Part shown: in pieces, positions 24,776 through 36,178 of the stretch
Layout: each line of letters opens with the position of its first letter
Position numbering within the stretch: the stretch's first letter is position 1
Assembly: GCF_019097595.1 (NCBI RefSeq)
Contig: NC_080731.1
Coordinates: 10,634,571-10,698,570, forward strand
DNA length: 64,000 nucleotides
Direction of reading: 5' to 3'
DNA from: Hemibagrus wyckioides
Taxonomy: Eukaryota; Chordata; Actinopteri; Siluriformes; Bagridae
Translations under genes and position numbers: made by a program
Notes under the pieces: model-generated
Databases searched by the model: none
What the model saw: only the letters and a program-made list of their open reading frames with translations
What the model was told of the DNA's origin: nothing

Positions 24776-24842
24776 TGAGCATAAGAGGGAATGAGCAGGG
24801 CAGACTGGGAGAGATAGAGAGAGGGAGACAGAGAGAGGGATG

Positions 24843-27755
24843 GTGGGTTTGCTTGTGAGTCAGGTACTGTAGACAGCTCAATCCTTTACTTCACACTTCA
24901 GTTCAATTGATCTAATCATCTTCTAAAAATATAGTGTTGTAAAACGCTGTAAATGAAATGAGTGCATGATAAAGACTGATACTGTAACAGGAGAGGGAGT
25001 AAGGATCAGAGGATTATGTGCAGAGGTAATTTAAAAGCCTCACAAAATCCGAGTACACAAAATGATCACAAAGCAAAATCAATGCTTTAAACAGGCAGCT
25101 GCCAAAGCATGATGAATCATTTTACAAAAAGGACAATCCAAACGAATGGACAAGAGGCAAATGGTAAAACACAACAAATATCTGTAAAATTAAAAGGATC
25201 AGAATTAACACAACTATAATGGTTGGTGCAATGACTGAATAATCCAAGTGTGTTTATTTACAGTACCAAGGACTCACAAAAGTAAACCAGTAATGTGGAA
25301 TAATAATGTGGATTTTGACCTCTGTCTTCAGAGATTCATATATGCATCATAGACACAGTTCTGTATGACTGTTGTTAAGAGGCTGGAAATCCACTCTACT
25401 GTAAGTATCAAACTTGTGAGATGAGAATCACCAAACACACACACATGCACACATATGCAATCCACCTATCTGTATGCTTTTGGACAGAAAGAGAAAGCCA
25501 GACAACCTTGGGAGACCTCCACACAAAACAACAGTGCTCTAATTAACTTTGCACTAATTCAAGGAAAACCTCTTGGTATGTTAAGTGACATTTATGCTCC
25601 ACAACCCCTGACTTTCACAGCTACAAAAAAAGTTTTTGTGTAAAAGCTGTAAACAAGACATCATAGTGCCAACCAGCATTAATTATGTATATCACTACTG
25701 ACAGGTGATTTTATGGAGCAACAATTAATCTTGTTTGTGCTGGGATGGGATTGAAAAAGCCAGCGTAAATCCCTTAATTCGCTTCGTTTGTTCATGTGCT
25801 TCCTGCTGGGCAACAGGCCAGCTCTTTCATTCAGTACGGCAGCTCACCTCTACAATTAATATGCCACAACTCATTTTAGGCCTGGTACACACATGAGCCA
25901 ACTAGTTAATTACAAATGTGTTATTCGCTATATGTTTTAAAGAAGTACAGGACCTTGCATATAATTCATGTAAAAGAATGACTTGTGCGACAGCAACAGC
26001 ACATAGGTTAGAAGTTAAGTATGAAGTTAAATATGCAGAACATATTTCTGTTTTGTGTGTGTGGCAGCCTGTGATAACTGGTTATATATTTTCAGTTGTT
26101 CCTAGGCAATCCAGTAGACTCTGACTTCTGAATGCACTTGGGTGATGGAGAGATTTGCATGCAGCTTAATTTCATGCAACCTAATTTCATTAATGTTGTC
26201 CTTGGAAAACAAATGAGCAGCCTTGTGCAAAATGCCAGCCAAAGCCATATAGTTCAGCTAATATTCAGTCATGCAGAAGAAATAATCCACTCTAACAATT
26301 ATAATTTCTAAAGGCGCCAGAAATGTTGCTATAATGAGTTTGATTTGCATAGGTGTATAAATTCTATTTGTATTTGAAGAACATCAAGAAACATTGTCCT
26401 GAAAAATCTTTCCTTGTAGTTACACTGCTTCAGGACATCAGGTAAAGCCTGTATATGTGAAATACAGTATAGGTGCATTTTAGGGTTAATATTCAAGGAT
26501 CACTTTAATAGCAGCTGTAAAATGTAAGTGCATAGTTATTAATCTCTGAGGTCATCTAAATCCAGGTTAATTCGAAGGTCATCTGACGGCAAATTAATTA
26601 AATAGATTAAATGTGCAGAGCAGCGTGTGATTTGTATTCCCAAAAAGTCAATCTGTCATTTTTTTTATTATATGAAGATGAATAAACATGCATCCACACT
26701 AATAGCTTTGACACATTTATCTGCGAATGGATATGTTAGTCATATAATAAAACTGTACGGAATTCACTTTATTTATGAAGGTTAAGTGGTCGGGTAAAAA
26801 AAATGCGACACAAAATGTTGATTGACCTTAAAACACCTCACCATTTATCCTCATGAGGAACAACTCAATATTAGCATCTGGCTTGACATTTCCAATAATC
26901 AGTTAACGCTAATTACCCTGCTACCTTGTGGCCACTGGGTAATTTCACACACACACAACACACCCACATTTTGTTACTCCCCCATAATCACTACTCTCAC
27001 AAATCAGCTGCAGGGAAAATGTTAGCCGTGGGCGGCCGATAACGGAGATTGATAACCAGTTTACTGTCAGGAGTTCGAACCCCCTGATCTATGACACGGA
27101 GACCCATGGGATGAAGACACAGGCAAGACAGCGATAATTGAGAGTATTTATAAAGTGGCCTGCTCAGCAGCTAGCAACCGCTGTAAATCTGCAGGGAGCT
27201 GAGAGGGAAAAAAATGTCATGACCCAAGGACAGAGCTCGGCAGGAGTGTATCTGTGCCGAGACATCAGGTTATGAGTGCCACTCTTTCTTTACGGGACTT
27301 TTACGTGGACATTTTCCACAGCATGTGGTGTTCATTTTTTTAACACTTAACCCAAGAAATGCATAATTTGTGCAATGATCTATTGCAGCTTTGAAAAAAT
27401 TCACATTTGTTTGGCCATGTATATTATTTAAAATGTCCTTGGATATATTTATCTTATTTTGACCCAAGAGCAGTAAGATGAAAGAAGCAACACAAACATC
27501 CTGTTCTGGTAGATATAAAAGAGATAAAAATGGTAGTTATAACCTTTGTCACATCACCTGTTGCCTCCAAAAATGCAACGAATCTTGGAGTATGGAAAGG
27601 GATTTTGTGTGTGTTTTATTTAAGGTTTTTAATGTTAATGTTGGATTTTAAGTGAAAAGAGCATTGGGATTAAATAAAAGGCCCTGATTAGAAAGATCCC
27701 ATCGAGTAATTGTGCAAATTAAAATTCCATGTTACAGATTGTCCAGTAATCCAGT

Positions 27756-27757
<2 letters not shown>
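24843..27757. other. No gene seen; CNE-like patches at 25730-25915 and 26150-26260
   Basis: No gene found. 25730-25915 and 26150-26260 are repeat-free with homeodomain/octamer-like words (ATTTGCAT, TTAATTA). At 27030-27110 a gttcgaaccccc block looks like a tRNA/SINE B box, but no A box or fold supports it. Confidence 0.35.
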
Positions 27758-27810
<53 letters not shown>

Positions 27811-27812
27811 TA
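27758..27812. repeat. (TA)n microsatellite
   Basis: About 25 TA units ending in a catata interruption. It sits just upstream of a degenerate interspersed repeat. Confidence 0.95.
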
Positions 27813-27959
27813 GGTGCATTTCACACCTAGGCCTTCACTGGTGTCCTTCCTGAATTAATCCACCTCTATACCATCATTATGACACTACAGCAATAGATAC
27901 TAATCAACCATTAAATAGCAAAGTAAAAAAGAAATTAGGTGACAGTATTTCACACCTCA

Positions 27960-28530
27960 CAAGGAATAGTTCATTTTATTACAGTCCGCCTTGAAAATGT
28001 ATTTGCAAGGATGTCTGCGACCAAATCAATTTCTTCTCCTCTGTCAGTCATTGTGAGTTAAAATATATATATATTTTATTTAGTTTGTGTGGATCGCTGC
28101 CTCTTACTACTCCAATTATCCAATCAAAGGACGGGAAATTGCTGACGTAATCATATGCCTGGAAGATGGCCCCAGTGACGCCAACTCGAAATCGGATTGG
28201 TTAATGTAACAATTTCCTTGCCATTTAGTTTAAGCTACAGGCGCCTGCACTATTGATTCTGAAGGCCTTAAGGCAGATTTCTTTCACCCTGGCAACACAT
28301 GATGTCAGCCACTGGCTGAAATATGATTGGATAAATACTCTTATAATAAATGTATACTACTGAAAGCAACACAACCAAGAGAAAAGCTATGAAATGTAGA
28401 GAATAGACTATTGGGAATAATTTAATACACATTCATGGAAAAATATATTAAATATATTGATTCAGATCACTGCTGTTTAGGCCAGCAGAGAAGGCCTTGC
28501 TGGCCCTGATGACCCACCACTGATATATAT
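27960..28530. repeat. Degenerate interspersed repeat, probably a non-autonomous DNA transposon
   Basis: Blocks tccaatcaaaggacgggaaa, ttgctgacgtaatcat, tcgaaatcggattggttaat, attgattctgaaggccttaa and tgctgtttaggccagcagag match a fish repeat I have seen often. It is possibly a hAT-derived element. I found no coding region and no clear terminal repeats. Confidence 0.45.
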
Positions 28531-29601
28531 ATCCATATATATAACTAACAAGGACAGAAGGCTTGACACAGTGAACCAATTAACTCTGATTATATCAAGA
28601 TATTCATGTCTTAAGATCATAACTAAATGTGAGCGAGAGAGACAGTGTGTTGTGGGTGAATTTCTATGTTCAGATTTAAAAGAGACTACATGAAAGAATG
28701 ATTATTATCTTTAGATTTATATAGGGTTTAATAAAGTTGGAAAAACCAGGCCAAGAGTGCAATAATTTATAAAACATTTATGAAGATTTAGAAATTATTC
28801 ACTGATTTATGTAACATTTGAAAAACCTTATGCAAAAAAATGAAAATAATACACAAATAAATCATGCAGAACATTAAAGTGACTAAACTTGGAAAAGGTC
28901 AAAAAACCATATTTCACATAATGCTTACAAAAAGTAAGCAGAAACAACATCTTTGTCTCTAAAATCACACAGAAAGGCTTGAGTTGCAAGCTGCAAGACA
29001 ATAATCTGTGCTATTACCAACACTGCACACCGTACACTTTCACGTGCTTGCATTTCTGTGAAGTCATGCATAGACGGGAAGACAAGTCAGTCAGCCTCAA
29101 ACGCATTCACCTCATTTACTTTCTGTTTTGCAGCAAAGACTTTCTGTAGCATTTCATTATCAAGCCCTACAGACAAAGGCATTTTATTTCTTTATTTATT
29201 TTTGATAATGCATGAATAATTAGGATGGCTGTCTGGTATGGATCAGGGACAGATACAGAAGACGTACTTTGATATCTATTCAAAAAGGTTTCATGACATC
29301 AGTTACAGAGTAAATATTAAGGGCCATATTCAAAGTTGCCAGATAAAGCCCGAAAGTTACATCAGTATCTCCAAAGGGAAGTTAAGCATATTCAGAGATG
29401 GATCATGTACCTGCTTAAATAGATTTTCTGAGCTCTTCATCCAGAAAATGGGATTTTTCCAATAGTCAATTCAAGTTGGGTTTTTATCGTAATTTCTCTA
29501 TATAGTATGTATACACTGGAATGAAATGTCATTTCTTCAGGACCTTCAGGTGTAATATGGTCTAGAGGAAATGACCAAGGGGGCACATACAGTACATGAG
29601 A

Positions 29602-29603
<2 letters not shown>
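28531..29603. other. No gene seen; anonymous AT-rich DNA
   Basis: No gene or recognised repeat on either strand, up to the tetranucleotide tail of the LINE. Confidence 0.45.

Positions 29604-29671
<68 letters not shown>
29604..29671. repeat. (ATAG)n microsatellite, tail of the LINE
   Basis: About 17 perfect units directly abut the LINE 3' end (tactttttggggggaaattt on this strand). The array is best read as the LINE's own 3' tail, later expanded. Confidence 0.85.
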
Positions 29672-29672
<1 letters not shown>

Positions 29673-30914
29673 CTTTTTGGGGGGAAATTTACAATCAGTG
29701 AGACTATCAGTGTGAGATGAGGGAAGGACAATAAATACATGGGGTGTGGTTGATCCATACTGGGGTAGGTGTTTGACTAGCCCAGGTGAGCATCGGGAGG
29801 CAGCAGGGTGTTGAGTGATCTGCCTAAGGGAAGAAACTGTTGTGCAGTCTGCTAATGGTGACACGAATGCTCCTGTACATTTTGCCAGATGGCAGGGGAA
29901 TGAAGAATCTATGAGAGGGGTGAGACAGGTCACCTCAACAGTGGTGGCTGTGTGGATGCAGTGGTTGTTTGTATTAAGACATCGATGGTGGGCAGAGAGA
30001 CCCTGATGATCTTTTCAGCTGTTCTCACAATCTACTTTAGGGACTTTAGGTCAGAGACTGTACACCATGAGACAGCTGGTCAGGATGCTGTCTATTCTCA
30101 CTCAGTAGAAGGTGGTGAAGATGGGAGAAGAAAAGTTGGATCTCTTCAGCCTTCACAGGAAGTGGGGGTGCTGCTGGGACCTCTTGGCTAGGCAGGTGGT
30201 GATGATAGTCTGGGAGAGGCCATCAGTCATGTGCACACAAACAAACTTTACTCTCTGTACTGTTGTGCCCCTTATGTCCAGTGGTGTGTGGACAGTCATT
30301 CCTTTAGTCTTATCAACATTCTGCGAGTTTGTTCACCTCCTCCTTATATCCTGACTCATCACTGATGCTGATGGCACCCACAACTGTAGTATCATCAGCA
30401 AACCTGATGTGCAAAGTACAGTTCACAGTCAATAGTCAGCAGGGGAAACAGCAGTGGATTAAGAACATATCCCTGGGGAGCACCAGTGTTCAATACTGTG
30501 GTGGAGGTGGACTTGTCAATCATGTCAAAAAGTCCAGTATACATTTGCCTGGAGTCTTCAGACTCAGTGTTATTATCGGTTGTTGTACAATGCCTGTACT
30601 GAGTGCTGAACTGAAGTCTATGAACATCATCTTCACAAGTGCTTATTTTTGTCCAGTTTAGTCAGAGAAAGGTGGATGGTGGCGGATATGATGTCCACTG
30701 TTTAGCAAAGTGGAATGGGTCCAGTGTGGTGGGAAGGCTGCTCTGTAGGTGTTTCATGACTAGTCACTCGAAGCACGTCATGATGATAGGTGTGACTTCA
30801 ACATGTCGGTAGTCATGATTTCTTCAACACCAGGATGATTTTGATTGTCTTTGAGGCACACAGTGATGACTGTTTGTTTGGCACAAGGAAATGTTGAAGA
30901 TATCTGGAACGAAA
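29604..30914 (-). pseudogene. 5'-truncated LINE with broken reverse transcriptase
   Basis: This is the 3' part of a non-LTR retrotransposon of an L2/CR1-like type. Such elements copy themselves by target-primed reverse transcription. On the minus strand, motifs appear in order: VTPIIMTCFE (near 30770), GAPQGYVLNPLLF (near 30480-30440), the catalytic FADD box (30402-30391), ISDESGYKEEVNKL (near 30350), LKRSNFSSPIFTTFY and SILTSC (near 30140-30060). The 3' tail follows. GAPQG and FADD lie in different frames and stops interrupt the sequence, so it is dead. The 5' part, including the endonuclease, is missing as usual. The element ends in a TATC-type tetranucleotide tail. The clade name is uncertain. 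Confidence 0.82.
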
Positions 30915-31911
30915 TTAATCACTGCAAATCTGGTTTTATATAAGGTTATTAATTCTGTTCTCTTTATTACAATTACTTGTAATGTGCACACCTTTTAAGG
31001 AAGTCCAAAGAAAATAATTCAAGGTCAATAAAGTGTAACGTGTGATGTAGGCAGTTCATGATGGCTTTAATTCACTATTTTAGTTTAGTTTAAATAAATA
31101 AAATACTGGAGTTTTTTAAATTTACAGTCGAAATCATACTTTTTTGTAATGCCACGAGTGTCCTCTCAGGAAAATCTGCAGCCATCTGCAGGGGTTTTAT
31201 CACAGACCCAGCAGAAGCAGTGCACATGAGGTCAATGTTGTCTGTGTGACACAATGTGAGATGGGATATGTAAAAGCTTCGGAGCATTTGTCTTAACTCC
31301 TGCAAATAAAATAAGTCAACACAGCCTTTCTATTCCTTAACATTTTGTCTCTAAGTTAATTTCTTTTGAATTACTCAAATACTAACTCACAGATCAGAGT
31401 AATGTTAGTGCTGTTCTGTTACCTGGTACAGCTCTATGTTCGCACACAGACTGATGTATTCTGAGGGTTTATAAAGAGGTGTGGCCAGGTGCAACGCTAA
31501 GGCTGATTACCTGAGTAAGGGCTGTTGCATAGCAACTGGTGCCAGTTCTTTGATAAAAGCCCCTGCAGGTTGCCACGTTTCTGCCTGAGAGGACACTCGC
31601 GGCATTGCACCTTTCAGAATGACATATTATTGACTTTGCACATGTTATGAATGTGCAAGGACTCCATACATTATGGATGCTAATTCAGTTGTTACTTCAT
31701 TGGCTTTTCATTATTTATTTGAATTTAATTTTTAATTTGGATTAGAGTTTGTAATAAATTTTTTTATTTTATTACACCCTCAGAATGGGTTAGAATATGA
31801 TGTGTGCTGTACTGCTCCTCAATCCTCCACTCTTAAGCAATAATTCTAACTTATCATCAGGCACATGAATTCTTGTGCTGTGTCTTTTCTTTCCTCCAAT
31901 TTACAACTTGC
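30915..31911. other. No gene seen; contains a long inverted repeat
   Basis: No gene. The notable structure is the inverted pair 31145-31202 / 31551-31609, listed separately. A 71-codon minus-strand frame at 31090-31305 overlaps the left arm and has no motif I recognise. Confidence 0.4.
31145..31609. repeat. Inverted repeat, possible MITE
   Basis: The left arm (31145-31202) and the reverse complement of the right arm (31551-31609) share tgtaatgccacgagtgtcct / tgcaatgccgcgagtgtcct, then ctcagg, then ctgcagggg and ttttatca. I estimate roughly four in five bases identical over about 58 nt. The 350-bp interior has no coding motif. It could be the terminal repeats of a non-autonomous DNA transposon, or two old inverted copies of one repeat. 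I found no clear target-site duplication. Confidence 0.6.
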
Positions 31912-31967
31912 CCAGCTGTGACTCTGACCAGGATAAAGCAGTTACTGAATATGAATGAATAAGCGTT
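31912..31967 (+). repeat. SINE 3'-tail fragment
   Basis: It reads gtgactctgaccaggataaa and gcagttactgaatatgaatg, the 3' end of the fish SINE family also seen at 50572-50690. Only the tail remains. Confidence 0.6.
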
Positions 31968-34900
31968 TGACCATTTCTATTCATTCAATGCACTTGACCA
32001 TTATATATGGTCTTGACATACTCTCTGTGCCTGATGTGTCACACCTTGTTTATCGATATTATGGAATTTGAGCTCTGCTGTACCCTTTGTTTCTGAGATC
32101 CTGGTTTGTGTTGGCTATATTGATTACCTGAGCCTTGCAAGTTTTTACACTATTTTTTTTATCTCACAATTTTGGGTGGTTTGCTACCTGGCCTAAATAT
32201 ATTTCTCACTTGTATCCGCCTCAGCCACATGACAGCCATGTGCACTGAAGTACAATGGATTTTTTTACTTGCATGTCATTCTTTAAGAATACACTTGACA
32301 ATGCAGGCATGTTCCCAGCTACAGATAGTATGAAATACCATCAACACTTAATTGGCTGGTGTGCTTATGTGAGCTGTTTGAAGGTGGATACCTGTGGATG
32401 GAAATATTTTCAATAGGAACTATTTTGAAAGTGGAGCAGTAAGAAGGGTTCTGCTGCCTCTATAAATGATGTAGTAGCAGAAATGTATTCATATGCTCCT
32501 TCAGTCAAATTTGTATTCTCTTTCCTTCTTGTGTAAACAGTTATTTTGTAAGATGTTTTTTGTAATAATTTCTTGATTCCTATGTTTTCTAATTGCAACA
32601 AATGACAGGTCTGAAAGAAATAGCAGAATAAAAGTCCATCAGCAAAAGGCACTGTCCTGAGTGTACAGAACCTTTAGCACGGCTGGACAAACGTGAGAGA
32701 TTTTTGTTTAACCATATAACCAACCCTACTGGCATCCAATGAACCATTAAAGAATGTTTTTTCCACTGTCAGTATTTCATGCTTGTAGCCCAGATCTTGG
32801 GAGTTGTAGTGAGAAGCTTAATCCGGCATTGATGTGACACACTATTAATAACAGCCTATTAATCATCAACCCATTCAAACCCAGTCGTTTCCAGTTATTC
32901 ATTTAATTGCATGTACGCTGTTTGGACTCCTTGAGAGCTCTGTGAATAGTTCTTCACTTCCTGATAAGGTTCTACTTCAAAACTCTCTTTTGTACAGTTC
33001 TTTATAATACCATTCAGGATTCCCTTGAGATAATAAAAAGGCTTTAAAGGATAGAGGTTTGACCTGTTTGGTCAGAGGAACCTTAAAATGTACAAATGTA
33101 GAACTGAAAAGAGGGTTTCTTAGTTGAGTTCCTTCAGATATTGTCTCTTTCCTTATAGACTCTGCACTTTTTTTTAGATTGAAGACTGTGCACTAAAAGT
33201 TCAAGACTTTACCATTTTTAAAGGGTATACATGCTGTTTTCTTTTTTTTCCTCTGTCTTGCCATCATCTCAGTATGCAATACCGAGCTTTTTGTTCTTTG
33301 CTGCACTGCTTTTATCATTACTGACCTCTTACATGCTCCTGTTTGTCCTTTTGATCTGTCTAGTACTCTCTACCTGGTATTGTTTACCCTTTAGACCTCA
33401 CTTTTGTATTGTGGACCGTGTTTGGATTTTCAAATAATTGCTCTGCACATGTATCTGCTTGTCCTTGAGTTTATTTTGGAAATGTATTAAAATGTCTCTT
33501 GTCTTCCAGTGAGAGTTTATATTGTGAGCCAAAGCACGGCCACATCCATTTGCTGCCCTGCAGTCATACACATTGACTGGAAGTAAGTGAGTCAACGATT
33601 AGACTGAAACAGGTCCAACAGTCCAGAATTTATTTGGCACTCTATAGTCATATAAACCTCCTGGCAACTCTAATGTTGATAAATGGAACTAACTGTACTG
33701 TTGCCAACATGTCTCGCATCCTACGCTTAGCATAGCAATGCAGCACTTGACTCATCTATTACTTAGTAGAGCAAATGCTCGACTCGAGTAGTGCACTGAT
33801 AACACAAAAGTGTGTTGACACAGTAAAGCAGAAAGTTGTCAGGATGACTTCACTTCAGTTTCTGGAATACCAGCTTGGAGTAATGGACTTTGGCTAGCTA
33901 CAAAGTGTAATCTCTGTTAAAGCAGTCTGGACAGTGTCATGCAACATAGAGAGTGAAGCCAAGGAGAGTGAAACTGTTAGCCTGTCTGGAACGTCAGACA
34001 AATCAAACTCAAGGCCTAGGCAAGCAAACAAGCAGGCAGAGAAAACATTTATCCTCTATCTACTCTATTACAAGGTTAACATTTTAGGTCTTTCCATTTC
34101 CAATGAAACTGAATGCCCCTCTTTGGTAAAAGGTAAGTACATTTTATAACAAGTGAGAACCACACACTCACCTAATCTACAGTCTTTTGGAAGAAGACCT
34201 CAACAAGCTTCTCTGTCTCTGTTTATCAGGTAATCATTCAGCTGCAGGAGGAAATAAATAAAGAACCCATGGAGAGCTTTATATTCCACCATTTTTAGGC
34301 AAAGTGTGTATGTTTGAGCAGTGGATGAAACGGGGGGGAAAAAAATCTGCTCTGTCTGCTTCCGTTGCCATTAACTCAGAACAGACTCACCTCTCCATCT
34401 GATGCCAAACTGAAACTGTGTTCATTTTGTCACATGGAATACACATCAGCAACATCTGCTTACAAATATGCCATTTCAACTAATTTAACAAGTTGGATGA
34501 CGTGCTTACACTTTGCAAGTTGGTGTTGATGTACAGCTGTTTCCTGTAACAGGTGAACTAATAAAACTTTATTCCAACTAAAAATGAGAAACTGAGAGCT
34601 CATTAACACTGGCAAAAACAACACTGGGTATGACATTATGATGGTTTGATTGACAGGAATACCAGGAAAGGTTTTTCCTCACAAAAAGATTTATATTAGG
34701 AATGTTGAAGGAGGCAGATTCTTATACCAGTCTTCTGGAGAGGGAATGAGGATGACTACAGATGAGCTTTTCTCAGCTTTATCAGCATGGAGAGCACAGT
34801 TGCTTGAATCTCGTCTCCCTCCTTCCGTCCTGTCTTTCTCCTTAAGGTATGTCTGTCAAAGATAGATGTGTGAATCGAATGGAATCTTTTGTCTGCAGGT

Positions 34901-35699
34901 GCTGAAATGGGGTATTAATTTTTGTAAGAGCTGCTGGCAAACACTCTAAATCCTCCTAATGTCTCTGCTCTCTCCACAGCATTAGGAATATATCTCTATG
35001 TCACACATACAATCTTAACACCATGTTCTTTTTTTTTCTCACTGATTATTAACACCTGTCTTGTTTTTTTTTTTCCTCTAGCGCCAGTTGTTTAACATTT
35101 GTGAACAGGTACCGCAGCCAAATACAAATTCCAAATGAATAGATAATAATTTCTAAGGGGATAGAAATGCAGGTACAAATATTAGACACACTATTCATTT
35201 GTTATTTGTTTATTTTGCACTTGTCAGAAAGGTTTACAGCATCTGCCTCAGGCTAGAGGCTTGTGTCAGGACTGGGATCATGTGGCATGCTGCAAAAATC
35301 ATCACACAAGCTTTTTTACTTTCGCACAGATGTGAGCAAGCGGTCAGATGTGAAGCTTGCAGGACAAAGATCTTATTAGCATGAATGTACAGCAGTATGT
35401 CATGCAGTTATATCACCCTTAGTAACAGCCTGGTCAGGGTGGCAGCGGTTAAAATTAGGCCTCTGGTTTGTTTGTTTGTTTGTTTAAATTTTGGGAACTG
35501 AAACTTGCTTAATTTGTGGTATTTAAAAAAAGCAGTCCCTTGTGCATCTCTAGTTGAGACCATTTATAAACTAGAGGGATGAAGCTAAGGTTGAGGAACT
35601 GTCAGAATTCACAGACCATGCTAACAGTAATGCCATTTTTATAATTTGTGTGGATACAGGTAGAGTAGCAGAGTTCAGATTAATTACTTTATTTGTTTA
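31968..35699. other. No gene seen; anonymous DNA
   Basis: No host exon recognised on either strand. 33230-33510 is pyrimidine-rich and resembles the body of an LTR or old repeat, but I could not find ends. The open frames have no motifs. Confidence 0.4.
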
Positions 35700-35952
35700 G
35701 GCGGCACGGGGGCTTAGTGGTTAGCACGTTCACCTCCAGCGTCCTGGGTTCGAGTCTCGTTCCCGCTCACTGTGTGTGTGGAGTTTGCATGTTCTCCCTG
35801 TGCTTGGTCTCTAAATTGCCTGTTGTGTGTGTGCCCCGAGATGGGTTGGCACTCTGTCCAGGGTGTATCCTGCCTTGATGCCCGATGACACCTGAGATAG
35901 GCACAGGCTCCCCGTGACCCGAGTATAGATCAGATAAGCGGTAGAGACAATG
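35700..35952 (+). repeat. Near-complete tRNA-derived SINE
   Basis: The A-box-like ggcttagtgg is at 35711-35720 and the B-box-like ggttcgagtc at 35747-35756, the internal RNA polymerase III promoter parts of tRNA-derived SINEs. The spacing is about 8 nt shorter than in a tRNA, so this copy has a small deletion. The body has gtggagtttgcatgttctcc, gatgggttggcactctgtcc, agggtgtatcctgccttgat, gcacaggctccccgtgaccc and a tail near gataagcggtagagacaatg. It is the best copy of this family in the window. Confidence 0.85.
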
Positions 35953-36092
35953 AAATTTAATTATTTATTTTTAAATCCGGATTAGGACAAACTAATATAG
36001 GGCAGGCTTGATATTTGAAGCATTAAACTGATACAGATTGTTTAATTGTGTTACACCCCTAGTGTGTATGCATGCATTACACTTGTTATATA

Positions 36093-36133
36093 CTGTGTGT
36101 GAGAGTGTGTGTGTGTGTGTGTGAGAGAGAGAA

Positions 36134-36169
<36 letters not shown>

Positions 36170-36178
36170 TGTGTGTGA
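36093..36178. repeat. Compound (GT)n(GA)n(GT)n microsatellite
   Basis: GT units flank a GA core with one GC interruption. Arginine/glutamate-rich frames here are artefacts. Confidence 0.95.

Noticed and set aside
27030..27110. tRNA-like gttcgaaccccc block
   Set aside because: There is no A box at the right distance and no cloverleaf can be drawn by eye.
31090..31305. 71-codon minus-strand frame as a gene
   Set aside because: No known motif, no conserved neighbours, and it overlaps the left arm of the inverted repeat.
33230..33510. Possible LTR
   Set aside because: The composition fits, but no TG/CA ends, target duplication or second copy could be found.
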